Assembly (NCBI RefSeq): GCF_014650115.1
Contig: NZ_BMUI01000030.1
Coordinates: forward strand, 22,288 to 86,287
Reading direction: 5' to 3'
From: Streptomyces olivaceoviridis
GTDB taxonomy: Bacteria; Actinomycetota; Actinomycetes; Streptomycetales; Streptomycetaceae
Length of the DNA stretch: 64,000 bases
Shown here: one piece after another, positions 51,018 to 59,633 of the stretch
Position numbering within the stretch: the stretch's first letter is position 1
Layout of the letters: every line of letters begins with the position of its first letter
Notes under the pieces: generated by a model
Told to the model about the DNA's origin: nothing
Seen by the model: only the letters and a program-made list of their open reading frames with translations
The model's database searches: none
Translations under genes and position numbers: made by a program

Positions 51018-51055
51018 GTAACACGGGGTTCACAAACGAGCAATGGACGGGAAAC
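51018..51055 (+). promoter_or_regulatory. Candidate GlnR site upstream of glnII
   Basis: GTAAC-n6-TTCAC (51018-51033) and GCAAT-n6-GAAAC (51040-51055) are 22 bp apart, as in GlnR boxes. One half of each box fits the consensus well (GTAAC and GAAAC); the other halves are poor. glnII is a known GlnR target, which supports the call. Confidence 0.6.
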
Positions 51056-51156
51056 GGCCTGTTGACAGGCTGCCCGGCAGATCGAGCGGCGCACCGGTGC
51101 CGCAGCGCCGCAGCACCCGCGAGTGCACCCGACCCACCCCCGAAGGATGTGGCCCC

Positions 51157-52188
51157 GTGACCTTCAAGGCTGAGTACATCTGGATCGACGGCACCGAGCC
51201 GACGGCCAAGCTGCGTTCCAAGACGAAGATCATCACGGGTGCCCCGGCCGGTCTCGACGCGCTGCCGATCTGGGGCTTCGACGGCTCCTCCACCAACCAG
51301 GCCGAGGGCCGCTCCTCGGACTGCGTGCTCAAGCCGGTCTTCACCTGCCCGGACCCGGTCCGCGGCGGCGACGACATCCTGGTGCTGTGCGAGGTGCTCG
51401 ACACCGACATGCAGCCGCACCCGTCCAACACCCGCGCCGCGCTGGCCGAGGTCGCCGAGCGGTTCGCCGCGCAGGAGCCGGTCTTCGGCATCGAGCAGGA
51501 GTACACCTTCTTCGACGGCTCCCGCCCGCTGGGCTTCCCCGAGGGTGGCTTCCCGGCCCCGCAGGGCGGCTACTACTGCGGTGTCGGCGCCGACGAGATC
51601 TTCGGCCGGGAGATCGTCGAGGCCCACCTGGAGAACTGCCTGAAGGCCGGTCTCGGCATCTCCGGCATCAACGCCGAGGTCATGCCGGGCCAGTGGGAGT
51701 TCCAGGTCGGCCCGCTCGCCCCGCTGGAGGTCTCCGACCAGCTGTGGGTGGCCCGCTGGCTGCTGTACCGCACCGCCGAGGACTTCGGCGTCTCCGCGAC
51801 CCTGGACCCGAAGCCGGTCAAGGGCGACTGGAACGGCGCGGGCGCGCACACCAACTTCTCCACCAAGGCCATGCGCGAGGGCTACGACGCCATCATCACC
51901 GCGTGCGAGTCGCTCGGCGAGGGCTCGAAGCCGCTGGACCACGTGAAGAGCTACGGCGCCGGCATCGACGAGCGGTTGACGGGCCTGCACGAGACCGCCC
52001 CCTGGGACAAGTTCTCCTACGGCGTCTCCGACCGCGGTGCCTCGGTCCGCATCCCGTGGCAGGTCGAGAAGGACGGCAAGGGCTACATCGAGGACCGCCG
52101 CCCGAACGCCAACGTCGACCCGTACGTGGTGACCCGCCTGCTGGTGGACACCTGCTGCACCGCGCTGGAGAAGGCCGGCCAGGTCTGA
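51157..52188 (+). CDS. glnII: Glutamine synthetase type II (eukaryotic-like)
   Basis: A 343-residue GSII, shorter than GlnA. It has IWGFDGSSTNQAEGRSSD at residue 38, PVFGIEQEYTFFDG, the GGYYCGVGAD motif, and WNGAGAHTNFSTKAMR for ATP/glutamate binding. It makes glutamine, usually under nitrogen limitation, and lacks the adenylylation tyrosine region. GTG 51157 follows AAGGA with a ten-base gap. A GlnR-like site lies about 100 bases upstream and a strong terminator 17 bases after the stop. Confidence 0.97.
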   Translation: MTFKAEYIWIDGTEPTAKLRSKTKIITGAPAGLDALPIWGFDGSSTNQAEGRSSDCVLKPVFTCPDPVRGGDDILVLCEVLDTDMQPHPSNTRAALAEVAERFAAQEPVFGIEQEYTFFDGSRPLGFPEGGFPAPQGGYYCGVGADEIFGREIVEAHLENCLKAGLGISGINAEVMPGQWEFQVGPLAPLEVSDQLWVARWLLYRTAEDFGVSATLDPKPVKGDWNGAGAHTNFSTKAMREGYDAIITACESLGEGSKPLDHVKSYGAGIDERLTGLHETAPWDKFSYGVSDRGASVRIPWQVEKDGKGYIEDRRPNANVDPYVVTRLLVDTCCTALEKAGQV

Positions 52189-52204
52189 TCCGTACCGCCA
52201 CGTC

Positions 52205-52239
52205 CGAGGGGCGCCCGCCGTCATGGCGGGCGCCCCTCG
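52205..52239 (+). terminator. Terminator of glnII
   Basis: A perfect 15-bp stem (CGAGGGGCGCCCGCC and its complement) with a GTCAT loop. The rest of the spacer (52240-52681) shows no clear promoter or repeat. Confidence 0.93.
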
Positions 52240-52681
52240 CGCGCGTGACGCCCCGTCCTCACCCCGTCGCTGTCCGAGGAATGAGACGGCAATCCTGCCA
52301 CCGGCGGGCGGCGGCAGGCCGCTGACCAGGGCGGAATTCCGGAGTTCGGGGTGCACGCAACGTCAATTCCACACCAAGGAAGCGTCCAAGCAGTGAGAGG
52401 AGGCTCCTGCCCGGCGCACGCCTCTGCTTCAATGGGCGCATGGACGGCTTCCAGCAGATCACCGCGACGGGTCGCCACGACCTTGAGCCGTTCTGGCCTT
52501 CCCGTCAGCACCACGACTTCGACCGTGTGTGTCGCCCCGCGAGGAACGCGCGGGCCCTCTAAAGCCGTACACCCCGGCCTTCGGCCAGCGCGGAACGACG
52601 TACGTCCTCCGGCGCGCCCGACCACGAATCGCGGCCGCCGCACCTTCCGACGAACTCCTCGCGCGAAAGAGCTGACCTCTC

Positions 52682-53257
52682 ATGGCGACCTCCCGTTCCC
52701 TCTCCACCGCCACCCTGACCGCCCCCGCCGCGAACGGCACCCGACACCGGCTGCGGGCCGTCGACCGGGACGAGGTGGTGGACGTCGCGGACTTCCTGCC
52801 GCCCGGCGCCACCTGGCTGCCCGCGCCGCAGCACGCCCTGCCCACCCTGCCGGGCCAGCCGCCGATGGTCGGCTACCTGGTGCTGGTCCCGGCCGACCAG
52901 CGGCCCCCGTTCCTGCCGGTCGCGGTCCCGGACCAGCCGGAGACCGAGGCGGACCCCGGCGCCGAACCGCCGGTGCGGATCGACCCCGTGCGGCGCACCG
53001 CCAGCGTCGACGGCCGTGAACTCGACCTGACCTACCTGGAGTTCGAGCTGCTGGCGCACCTGGTGGCGCACCCGCACCGGGTGCACACCCGCGACCAGCT
53101 GGTCACCACGGTGTGGGGCTACGGCCACGTCGGCGACGGACGCACCGTCGACGTCCACATCGCCCGGCTGCGCCGCAAGCTGGGCGCCGAGCACCGCCAG
53201 GCGATCCAGACGGTGCGCCGGGTCGGCTACAAGTACACCCCTCCGACCGCCCGCTGA
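52682..53257 (+). CDS. Orphan winged-helix (OmpR/PhoB-type) DNA-binding protein
   Basis: A 191-residue protein without a receiver domain. The C-terminal 95 residues are a standard OmpR effector domain: LDLTYLEFELLAHLVAHPHRVHTRDQL, then VWGYGHVGDGRTVDVHIARLRRKL and the wing VGYKYTPP. The N-terminal 95 residues are Pro-rich and unique to actinobacterial homologues. With no phospho-acceptor, its activity must be controlled otherwise. ATG 52682 has only a weak GAAAGAG upstream. Confidence 0.88.
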   Translation: MATSRSLSTATLTAPAANGTRHRLRAVDRDEVVDVADFLPPGATWLPAPQHALPTLPGQPPMVGYLVLVPADQRPPFLPVAVPDQPETEADPGAEPPVRIDPVRRTASVDGRELDLTYLEFELLAHLVAHPHRVHTRDQLVTTVWGYGHVGDGRTVDVHIARLRRKLGAEHRQAIQTVRRVGYKYTPPTAR

Positions 53258-53306
53258 CGATTCCGCCCCTGGCTGGACCGCCGACGCCCATGGCCTGAGC
53301 TCCACC

Positions 53307-53560
53307 GGGCCCGGTGCGGCCACCCGGACACCGCCCGAGCCAGACGGTTCCGCCTCCGGCTGGGCAGCCGACGCCCACGGGCCCGGACTCCGCCGACCGC
53401 ACGACCCCGGCGAAGCCCCCAGGGCAGCCACCGGGACCGGTGCGGCCACCCGAGCACCGCCCCAGCCAGACGGTCCCCCTCCCGCTGGGCCCCCGGCTCC
53501 CACAGGCCCGGGATCCCCGGGACCGGTGCGGTCACCCGGGTACCGCCCGGGTCGGTGCCG
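53307..53560. repeat. Imperfect GC-rich repeats in the spacer before the SDR gene
   Basis: A block starting GGGMCCGGTGCGGYCACCCG occurs at about 53307, 53433 and 53519. The first two copies share about 55 bases, including CCAGACGG and GGCTGGGC-like ends. Spacings of about 126 and 86 bp are irregular. No open frame here looks coding; the 472-bp spacer otherwise shows nothing clear. Confidence 0.65.
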
Positions 53561-53729
53561 TCGAAGTCGCGCACGACCGGGGCGGGGACGTCGGCGGTCG
53601 CCGGGCCCGGCGGCCGTGCGGCACCGGTGGGAGCCGGGTGCCAGGGGCCCGGCAGCCGCGTCCCACCGGACGTTCTGCCCTCGGCAGAGCCCCGCGTCGC
53701 CACGGCTCCGGACCGGGCACGATCCCGGC

Positions 53730-54746
53730 ATGAGACTTCTCGTGCTGGGCGGAACGGAGTTCGTGGGACGGGCCGTGGTGGAGGCCGCGCTCGGACGCGG
53801 CTGGGAGGTGACCGTCTTCCACCGGGGACGGCACCGACCCCCGTCCGGGGTGCGGTCGTTGCACGGCGATCGCACCGCGCCCGACGGCCTCGCCGCCCTC
53901 GCGGCGGACGGCGAGGGCTGGGACGCCGTGGTGGACACCTGGTCGGCCGCCCCGCGTGCCGTGCACGAGGCGGCCCGGCTGCTGCGCGGCCGGGCCGGGC
54001 GGTACGCGTACGTCTCCAGCCGGTCGGTGTACGCCTGGCCCTGGCCGCGCGGCAGCGCGGAGGACGCCCCGCTGGTCGAGGGCGCCGCCGCGGACGCCGG
54101 GGCGACGGACTACGCGCGGGACAAGCGCGGCGGGGAACTGGCCGCCGTCGGGGCCTTCGGCGCGACGGACTCGCTGCTGGTCCGGGCCGGGCTGATCCTC
54201 GGCCCGTACGAGAACGTCGGCCGGCTGCCCTGGTGGCTGACCCGGATCGCCCGCGGCGGCCCGGTCCTGGCCCCCGGCCCGCGCGGACTGCCCGTGCAGT
54301 ACGTCGACGTACGCGACCTCGCCGAATGGCTGCTCGGCGCGCTGGAGCGCGGGCTGTCCGGGCCGTACGACCTGGTGAGCCCGCCCGGCCACACCACCAT
54401 GGGCGAACTGCTCCAGGCGTGCCTGCGGGTCACCGGCGCGGACGCGGAGCTGCGCTGGACCGGCCCGGAGCCGATCCTGGAGGCCGGGATCGAGCCGTGG
54501 ACCGAGCTGCCGGTGTGGGTGCCGCCGGGTGGCGAGATGTACGACGCCGTGCATGGCGCGGACGTCTCGCGGGCGGTGGCCACGGGGCTGGTGTGCCGGC
54601 CGGTGGGCGAGACCGTCGCGGACACCTGGCGGTGGCTGGCACAGATCGGCGGCAGCGCCCCCCAGCGCCCGGACCGGACCTGCAAGGGCCTGGACCCGGA
54701 GGTGGAGGCGAAGCTGCTGGCACGGACCGGGAGCGACCCGACATGA
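53730..54746 (+). CDS. NAD(P)-dependent epimerase/reductase (extended SDR)
   Basis: A 338-residue extended SDR. The cofactor-binding LVLGGTEFVGRAVVEAAL begins at residue 4, YAYVSSRSVYAWP carries the catalytic Ser, and DYARDKRGGE provides the Tyr-x3-Lys pair. PVQYVDVRDLAEWLL is typical of the isoflavone-reductase/CSP41-like group. The substrate is unknown. ATG 53730 starts the conserved part; upstream frame is repeat-derived. Confidence 0.9.
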   Translation: MRLLVLGGTEFVGRAVVEAALGRGWEVTVFHRGRHRPPSGVRSLHGDRTAPDGLAALAADGEGWDAVVDTWSAAPRAVHEAARLLRGRAGRYAYVSSRSVYAWPWPRGSAEDAPLVEGAAADAGATDYARDKRGGELAAVGAFGATDSLLVRAGLILGPYENVGRLPWWLTRIARGGPVLAPGPRGLPVQYVDVRDLAEWLLGALERGLSGPYDLVSPPGHTTMGELLQACLRVTGADAELRWTGPEPILEAGIEPWTELPVWVPPGGEMYDAVHGADVSRAVATGLVCRPVGETVADTWRWLAQIGGSAPQRPDRTCKGLDPEVEAKLLARTGSDPT

Positions 54747-54846
54747 CCGTCGGTGTCCGTGAACTCCCGCTGCGCGGGCGGCGGTTGGGGCCGCTGTCAC
54801 ACGGTGGTTCCGTGAGGAATTCGTGAGACCGCTGAACACCTGAGGG

Positions 54847-54872
54847 GCGGCGCCCGTATGGAAGGGCGCCGC
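54847..54872 (+). terminator. Terminator after the SDR gene
   Basis: A 9-bp perfect stem (GCGGCGCCC / GGGCGCCGC) with an eight-base loop, 100 bases past the stop and 55 before the next gene. Confidence 0.65.
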
Positions 54873-54926
54873 TTCACTCCTGTCGGGCGCCTCGATGCTG
54901 CCCCGCAAGGAAGTCAGAGGAGTTCC

Positions 54927-56468
54927 ATGGGACGCAACACACGAAAACGCCGTACGCCGCTGGCCACCAAGGCCATAGCCGCATCGGCGGCCCTAGCGCT
55001 CGGTGGGGGCGGGCTGATCTGGGCGAACTTCCACGCCTCGGCTCACGAGTCGGACAACCAGTCGTGGGGAGGCAACCAGACGAAGGCCGCGACGGCGCAG
55101 GTCTCGACGATCTCCTGCCCGGACGTGGGACAGAAGCTCACCAACGTGCCGGCGCAGGCCCGTACCGAGGTCGCCGGGGAACTGGCCAACCTCGACCGCC
55201 AGATCACCGACGCCTACCAGCGTCTGGCGACCACGCGGGACGCGCAGGCCAGGGACGCGAGCTTCGTGCAGAACTCCATCCTCCAGCCGCTCCAGGACCG
55301 GCGGAAGGTGATCCTCGACCGGATCAAGCTGGAGATCACCCGCGTCGGCGGCACCGCTCCCGGCAGCCTGGACACCCTGGCCACCTGCACGGCGCAGAAC
55401 GCCAACCAGCCCACCGCCGGCGGCCAGCAGCAGAACGGCGGCCAGCAGCAGGGCGGTCAACAGCAGGGTGGCCAGCAGCAGAACGGCGGTCAGCAGCAAG
55501 GCGGCCAGCAGGGTCAGAACGGCCAGCAGGGCAACATCGGCGGGCAGGCCGGCAACGGCCCGGTCGCGGCCGACTTCGTGGACATCACCAAGGTCCAGGC
55601 GAACGTCAAGGCCAAGCCGCGCGCCGGCCGCAACGCCTCGACCGGCACCTTCACCACGCGCTGCGGTGTGAACGCCAACAAGAACCACAACACCGACAAC
55701 GTGATCGTGGCCCCCGGTGTGGCCAACGGCGCGCACCACCTGCACGACTACGTCGGCAACCAGAAGGTCAACGCCTTCTCCAGCAACCAGACGTTCCTCC
55801 AGGCCGCCACGAGCTGCCAGAACCGAAGCGACCTGTCGTCGTACTACTGGCCGGTGGTCCGCGTCCAGGACGGCACCCAGGACTTCGACCAGAACGCCGA
55901 CGGCGGTGGCAAGGAAGGCAATGTCGGCCGCATCCTGACCCCGGTGCAGGCGCAGATCAAGTACGTGGGCAGCCCGCGGAGCAAGGTCGTGGCGATGCCG
56001 CAGTTCCTGCGGATCATCACCGGTGACGCCAAGACCACCACCAACGGCCTGGCCAACGCCAACGCGCACTGGAGCTGCACCGGCTTCGAGAACAAGGTCC
56101 AGCTGACCACGCAGTACCCGATCTGCCCGCGGGGCAGCAAGGTGGTGCGCACGTTCGCCTTCCAGAGCTGCTGGGACGGCCAGAACGTCGACAGCGCCAA
56201 CCACCGCACGCACGTCGCGTTCGCCGACGCGGGCGGCAACTGCCAGAACGGCTTCAAGGCGATCCCGCAGCTGACGATGCGCCTGGTGTACGACATCACG
56301 CCGCCGACCGTCCAGAACGGCCAGGTGAAGAACGCCTACGCGGTGGACGGGTTCCCGGAGCAGCTGCACAAGGCGGCCACGGACCACGACGACTTCATCA
56401 GCGTCACGAAGAACGGTCTGGCCAACAAGATCGCCAACTGCGTGAACCGCGGTCAGAACTGCTCGTGA
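54927..56468 (+). CDS. Secreted DUF1996 protein with Gln/Gly linker
   Basis: A 513-residue exported protein. A signal segment (AIAASAALALGGGGLIWANF) precedes a helical region bounded by C64 and C154. Then come a repetitive Gln/Gly linker (about 160-212) and a DUF1996 domain (about 218-480) with GANGAHHLHDYVGN-like, SYYWPVV and FQSCWDGQNVDSANHRTHVAF blocks. DUF1996 is common in fungal and actinobacterial secreted proteins; its conserved His, Asp and Cys suggest a hydrolase-like or binding role, not proven. GAGGAG precedes the ATG. Confidence 0.88.
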   Translation: MGRNTRKRRTPLATKAIAASAALALGGGGLIWANFHASAHESDNQSWGGNQTKAATAQVSTISCPDVGQKLTNVPAQARTEVAGELANLDRQITDAYQRLATTRDAQARDASFVQNSILQPLQDRRKVILDRIKLEITRVGGTAPGSLDTLATCTAQNANQPTAGGQQQNGGQQQGGQQQGGQQQNGGQQQGGQQGQNGQQGNIGGQAGNGPVAADFVDITKVQANVKAKPRAGRNASTGTFTTRCGVNANKNHNTDNVIVAPGVANGAHHLHDYVGNQKVNAFSSNQTFLQAATSCQNRSDLSSYYWPVVRVQDGTQDFDQNADGGGKEGNVGRILTPVQAQIKYVGSPRSKVVAMPQFLRIITGDAKTTTNGLANANAHWSCTGFENKVQLTTQYPICPRGSKVVRTFAFQSCWDGQNVDSANHRTHVAFADAGGNCQNGFKAIPQLTMRLVYDITPPTVQNGQVKNAYAVDGFPEQLHKAATDHDDFISVTKNGLANKIANCVNRGQNCS

Positions 56469-56490
56469 TCCCGTAACGGGCGCAGGACAG

Positions 56491-56527
56491 AAGGCCGGTG
56501 ACGATCCCCCCTCCCGTCACCGGCCTT
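56491..56527. terminator. Bidirectional terminator between DUF1996 gene and lipoprotein gene
   Basis: A perfect 13-bp stem (AAGGCCGGTGACG / CGTCACCGGCCTT) with an 11-base loop lies between the convergent stops. Confidence 0.92.
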
Positions 56528-56548
56528 CGCCGTGCCCGAAGGCGCTCG

Positions 56549-56941
56549 TCAGCCGCTGTGCGCGTGGTGGTCGGCGCCGTCCTCCAGGTCGCCGCCGAGC
56601 GTGCCGCGCAGCGCCTTGACCACCCCGTCGTCGCCGACGGCGACCCACTTGCGGCCGACCAGGTAGTGACCGCCGTAGTCCTTCGCGTCGTTGATCCACT
56701 CACGCTGGCCGCGGTCTGTGGCGAAGGTGGCGAGGATGAACTTCCCCTCCCCGGTACGGCAGATGGCCTGGCGGATCTCGTCCGCGTCGGTCTGCATGTT
56801 CGGCGCGCACTTCACCTCGGCGGCCAGGTGCTCCAGGCTGCCGGTCGCGGTGGGCGGCACGGACTCCGTCGTCCCGCCCGAGCCGCAGCCCGCCAGCGTC
56901 AGCACGGCCGCGGCGCCGAGCAGCAGTCCTGTCAACCTCAT
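56549..56941 (-). CDS. Small lipoprotein
   Basis: A 130-residue lipoprotein: signal peptide LLLGAAAVLTLAGC with lipobox cysteine C19, then a domain of about 105 residues containing C50 and C67 (KCAPNMQTDADEIRQAIC), which may form a disulfide, and a His-rich end. The fold is not recognised. GGAGGAA precedes ATG 56941; the longer frame lacks a signal peptide at its start. It is divergent from the TPR gene. Confidence 0.85.
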   Translation of the reverse strand: MRLTGLLLGAAAVLTLAGCGSGGTTESVPPTATGSLEHLAAEVKCAPNMQTDADEIRQAICRTGEGKFILATFATDRGQREWINDAKDYGGHYLVGRKWVAVGDDGVVKALRGTLGGDLEDGADHHAHSG

Positions 56942-57057
56942 CTGTTTCCTCCGGTCCGGTGGGGCCGAGCATGCTCCGACGCCCTCGGATACGGCTCCCG
57001 CGCGCGCTGCGCTCAAAACCGGTGACCGGGCGCGGACGGGTGTGCGAGGGTGACGCG

Positions 57058-57558
57058 GTGAACCAGAACTGGGAAGACCGCGTGGCCGCCGCCTGGGCCG
57101 CCTTCGACGCGTATCCGGAGGAGCGCGCGCACGAGTTCCGCGCCCTGATCGACACCCTCGTCGCCGAACTGCCGGACGACAGCCCGCTCGGGCCCTTCGA
57201 GCGGGCCTGCGCCTGGGACTCCACCGGGCACTCCGACAAGGCGGTGCCGCTGTACCGGGAGGCGCTGGCCCGCGGACTCGACGGGTACAAGGGCCGCCGG
57301 GCGAAGATACAGCTGTCGAGCTCGCTGCGGAACACCGGCCGGGCGGAGGAGGGCGTCGAGCTCCTGACCCCCGAACTGGACGCGCCGTCGGACGAGTTGG
57401 ACGACGCGGTGCGGGCCTGTCTCGCCCTGTGCCTGTCCAGCCTCGGCCGCGACCGCGAGGGCCTGTCCCTGGTGCTCGGCGCGCTCGCCCCCCATCTGCC
57501 GCGCTACCAGCGGTCGATGGCGAACTACGCCCGCGCGCTGGTCGAACCCCGGGTGTGA
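57058..57558 (+). CDS. Tetratricopeptide-repeat protein
   Basis: A 166-residue helical protein with TPR_5-like repeats: FERACAWDSTGHSDKAVPLYREALARGL (about 48-75) and IQLSSSLRNTGRAEEGVELL (about 82-101). It is likely a soluble protein-interaction scaffold. GTG 57058 follows GAGGGTGA. The next gene starts 49 bases downstream on the same strand. Confidence 0.87.
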   Translation: MNQNWEDRVAAAWAAFDAYPEERAHEFRALIDTLVAELPDDSPLGPFERACAWDSTGHSDKAVPLYREALARGLDGYKGRRAKIQLSSSLRNTGRAEEGVELLTPELDAPSDELDDAVRACLALCLSSLGRDREGLSLVLGALAPHLPRYQRSMANYARALVEPRV

Positions 57559-57607
57559 ACCACTCGTCCGGCGGTGACCAACCGCCGGCTCGCTCGTTCT
57601 CCCGGAC

Positions 57608-59527
57608 GTGCAGTCACAGGATGTATCCCAGCGTCACGCACCCTTCCCCGCCGGGAGCGCGGGCCCGGTCGACGTCGAGCAGGCCGAGGCCGCGCTCGTC
57701 GAGCACTACCCCCGGCTGGTCCGGCTCGCCTACCTGGTGCTGCCGCCGGGCCTCGGCCGCAGCCGCCGGGTCCTGACCGCACACGCCCTCGCCCAGCGCG
57801 CCCTGCCCCGGGGCCGCAGACAGCCGTCCGTGATCCCGGCCCAGGCCGCCGGCCGGGAGGGCGATCCCGGGTACACCTACCTGCGCGAGCGGGTCCTGCG
57901 CACGGCCCTGGAGGCGGCCCGCCCCCGCAAGGGGCTGACCCGGCTCACCCGGCTCACCGCGCCGCTGCCCCAGGTGTGGGGCCTGAAGCTGTTCCCGCGC
58001 TCCGGCGGCGCCGACGAACTCGCCCTGGACCAGCGGCTGTCCACCCTGTCCGGCCCGGCCCGCGCCGCCTACGTCCTGCGTGGCCTGGAGAAAATGCCCG
58101 ACCCGGACATCCGCGATCTGCTCGACGCCGCCGGGGTCGCCGACCCCGGGGGCGCGCTGGCCTCGGCGAACAGTGTGCCCATGCAGCCGGGGCTGCTCTC
58201 CTCCCCCGAGTTCGACCCCTGCTCGCTCCAGGCGCGGCCCACCGATCTGATGCGCCGCCGCCAGCACGCCAAGGCCGCCCTCGCCGCCGCGGCGGCGCTC
58301 GCGGTGTGCGGTGCGCTGATCGCCCTGCCGGGCGGCGGCTGGGGCCCCGACGGCGCCGCCGCGCCCGACTACGCCGAGAACCCGGCCGCCGAGGCCGCCC
58401 TCGACCCCGGCAAGGTGGTCCGGGTCTCCCCGACCGCCTGGCGGACCTCGGCCCGGACCGACTTCTCCGTGTGGCCCGCGCGCGGCCCGCTCACCGGCGA
58501 CAAGGCCCTGCTGCGCCGCGCCCTCGCCGTCTGGGCCCGCCCCGGGGAGGCGGTCCGCGTCTCGGCGACCCCGGGCACGCAGACCGGCGGCCCGGCCGGC
58601 CCGCCCCAGTTGCTGTACGCGGGCGAGGTCGACGCCGCCCGGGTGGTGCTCCTCTACGACGGCCTGCGCATCGCCCGCTACGCCGAGCCGAAGAACGGCA
58701 CGCAGGGCGCGGCGCTGGACTTCGCCCGGGTCGACGGCGCGACGGGCGCCGGGGCGAGCGCGCTGGTGCTGGGCCGCTCCGACGGCAACGTCCGCTACCT
58801 GACCGCCCCGTGGGTGACGAGGGCGGCGCAGCGGGACCTGACGAAGCCGGACGCGGGCGCGACACCGCTCACCCTCGCCGACGGCGTCACCGCGCCGCTG
58901 GCCAGCCCCGCCGTGCGGACCGGCGGCTGCACCTCGTGGACCGTGCTCCAGCTGACCGACGTCTCCGGCACCCGGCTCACCACCGACCTCGGCGAGCTGG
59001 TCCCGGCCCACCTCACGGCCGGCCGGCCCGGCGCGCCCGGGGAGGCGTCCGGCGCGCGGGGCCTGCGCACCTGGGCGCCGTTCGCCTGCTCCCTGGCGGC
59101 CGAGCGCTCGTCGGGCATCCGGAGCGTCAACGCCTGGGCGTACGCCGAGCAGCCGCTGCCCGAAGGCACCGGGCCCGGCGCGTGGGTGTGCACCCGGGCG
59201 GAGACCTGGCGCGGCGACGGCACGGCCGCGCTGGCCCAGTTCCGCACGCCGGGCGGGGCGGCCGGGGCGGTCGTCGCCAAGGGCACGGATGTGCCGGCCT
59301 GTGGACCGCGTGATCCTCATGTGCTGGCCGGTGTGCTGTGGAAGTCGGCGGCGGGGACCTGGTACCTGTTGGCGGCGGGCAGCGAGGGGACGTCGTCGGT
59401 CTCCGCGACGGGCGGGGTCACGGCGTCCGCGCGGGGACCGCTGCTCGCCGTCAAGGCCGAGCAGGGCGCGCGGGCGGACCTGAAGGGGACCCTGGCGGAC
59501 GGCCGGGAGATCGGCGGGCTGCGCTAG
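57608..59527 (+). CDS. Membrane protein with ECF-sigma-like N-terminus and large extracytoplasmic domain
   Basis: A 639-residue protein. Residues 20-65 (VEQAEAALVEHYPRLVRLAYLVLPP) resemble sigma-70 region 2, and residues 140-180 (LDQRLSTLSGPARAAYVLRGLEKMPDPDIRDLLDAAG) resemble region 4. A basic stretch and one membrane helix (KAALAAAAALAVCGALIALPGG, about 222-243) are followed by an extracytoplasmic domain of about 395 residues. Whether the sigma-like part binds RNA polymerase is doubtful, since the core-binding region is degenerate. GTG 57608 is the first start with sense. Confidence 0.8.
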   Translation: MQSQDVSQRHAPFPAGSAGPVDVEQAEAALVEHYPRLVRLAYLVLPPGLGRSRRVLTAHALAQRALPRGRRQPSVIPAQAAGREGDPGYTYLRERVLRTALEAARPRKGLTRLTRLTAPLPQVWGLKLFPRSGGADELALDQRLSTLSGPARAAYVLRGLEKMPDPDIRDLLDAAGVADPGGALASANSVPMQPGLLSSPEFDPCSLQARPTDLMRRRQHAKAALAAAAALAVCGALIALPGGGWGPDGAAAPDYAENPAAEAALDPGKVVRVSPTAWRTSARTDFSVWPARGPLTGDKALLRRALAVWARPGEAVRVSATPGTQTGGPAGPPQLLYAGEVDAARVVLLYDGLRIARYAEPKNGTQGAALDFARVDGATGAGASALVLGRSDGNVRYLTAPWVTRAAQRDLTKPDAGATPLTLADGVTAPLASPAVRTGGCTSWTVLQLTDVSGTRLTTDLGELVPAHLTAGRPGAPGEASGARGLRTWAPFACSLAAERSSGIRSVNAWAYAEQPLPEGTGPGAWVCTRAETWRGDGTAALAQFRTPGGAAGAVVAKGTDVPACGPRDPHVLAGVLWKSAAGTWYLLAAGSEGTSSVSATGGVTASARGPLLAVKAEQGARADLKGTLADGREIGGLR

Positions 59528-59621
59528 CCGGCAGGGGTGGTCCGTGCCGGGCTGTGTCTCCCGGGCACAAAGTGATCGCCCGGTGCTCGACATGTGCTCA
59601 CGAGCGGCCGGAACCGATCGG

Positions 59622-59627
59622 TAAAGT
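59622..59627 (+). promoter_or_regulatory. Candidate -10 of leaderless tetR gene
   Basis: TAAAGT ends six bases before ATG 59634, with no Shine-Dalgarno sequence. Confidence 0.6.
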
Positions 59628-59633
59628 GTTCGT

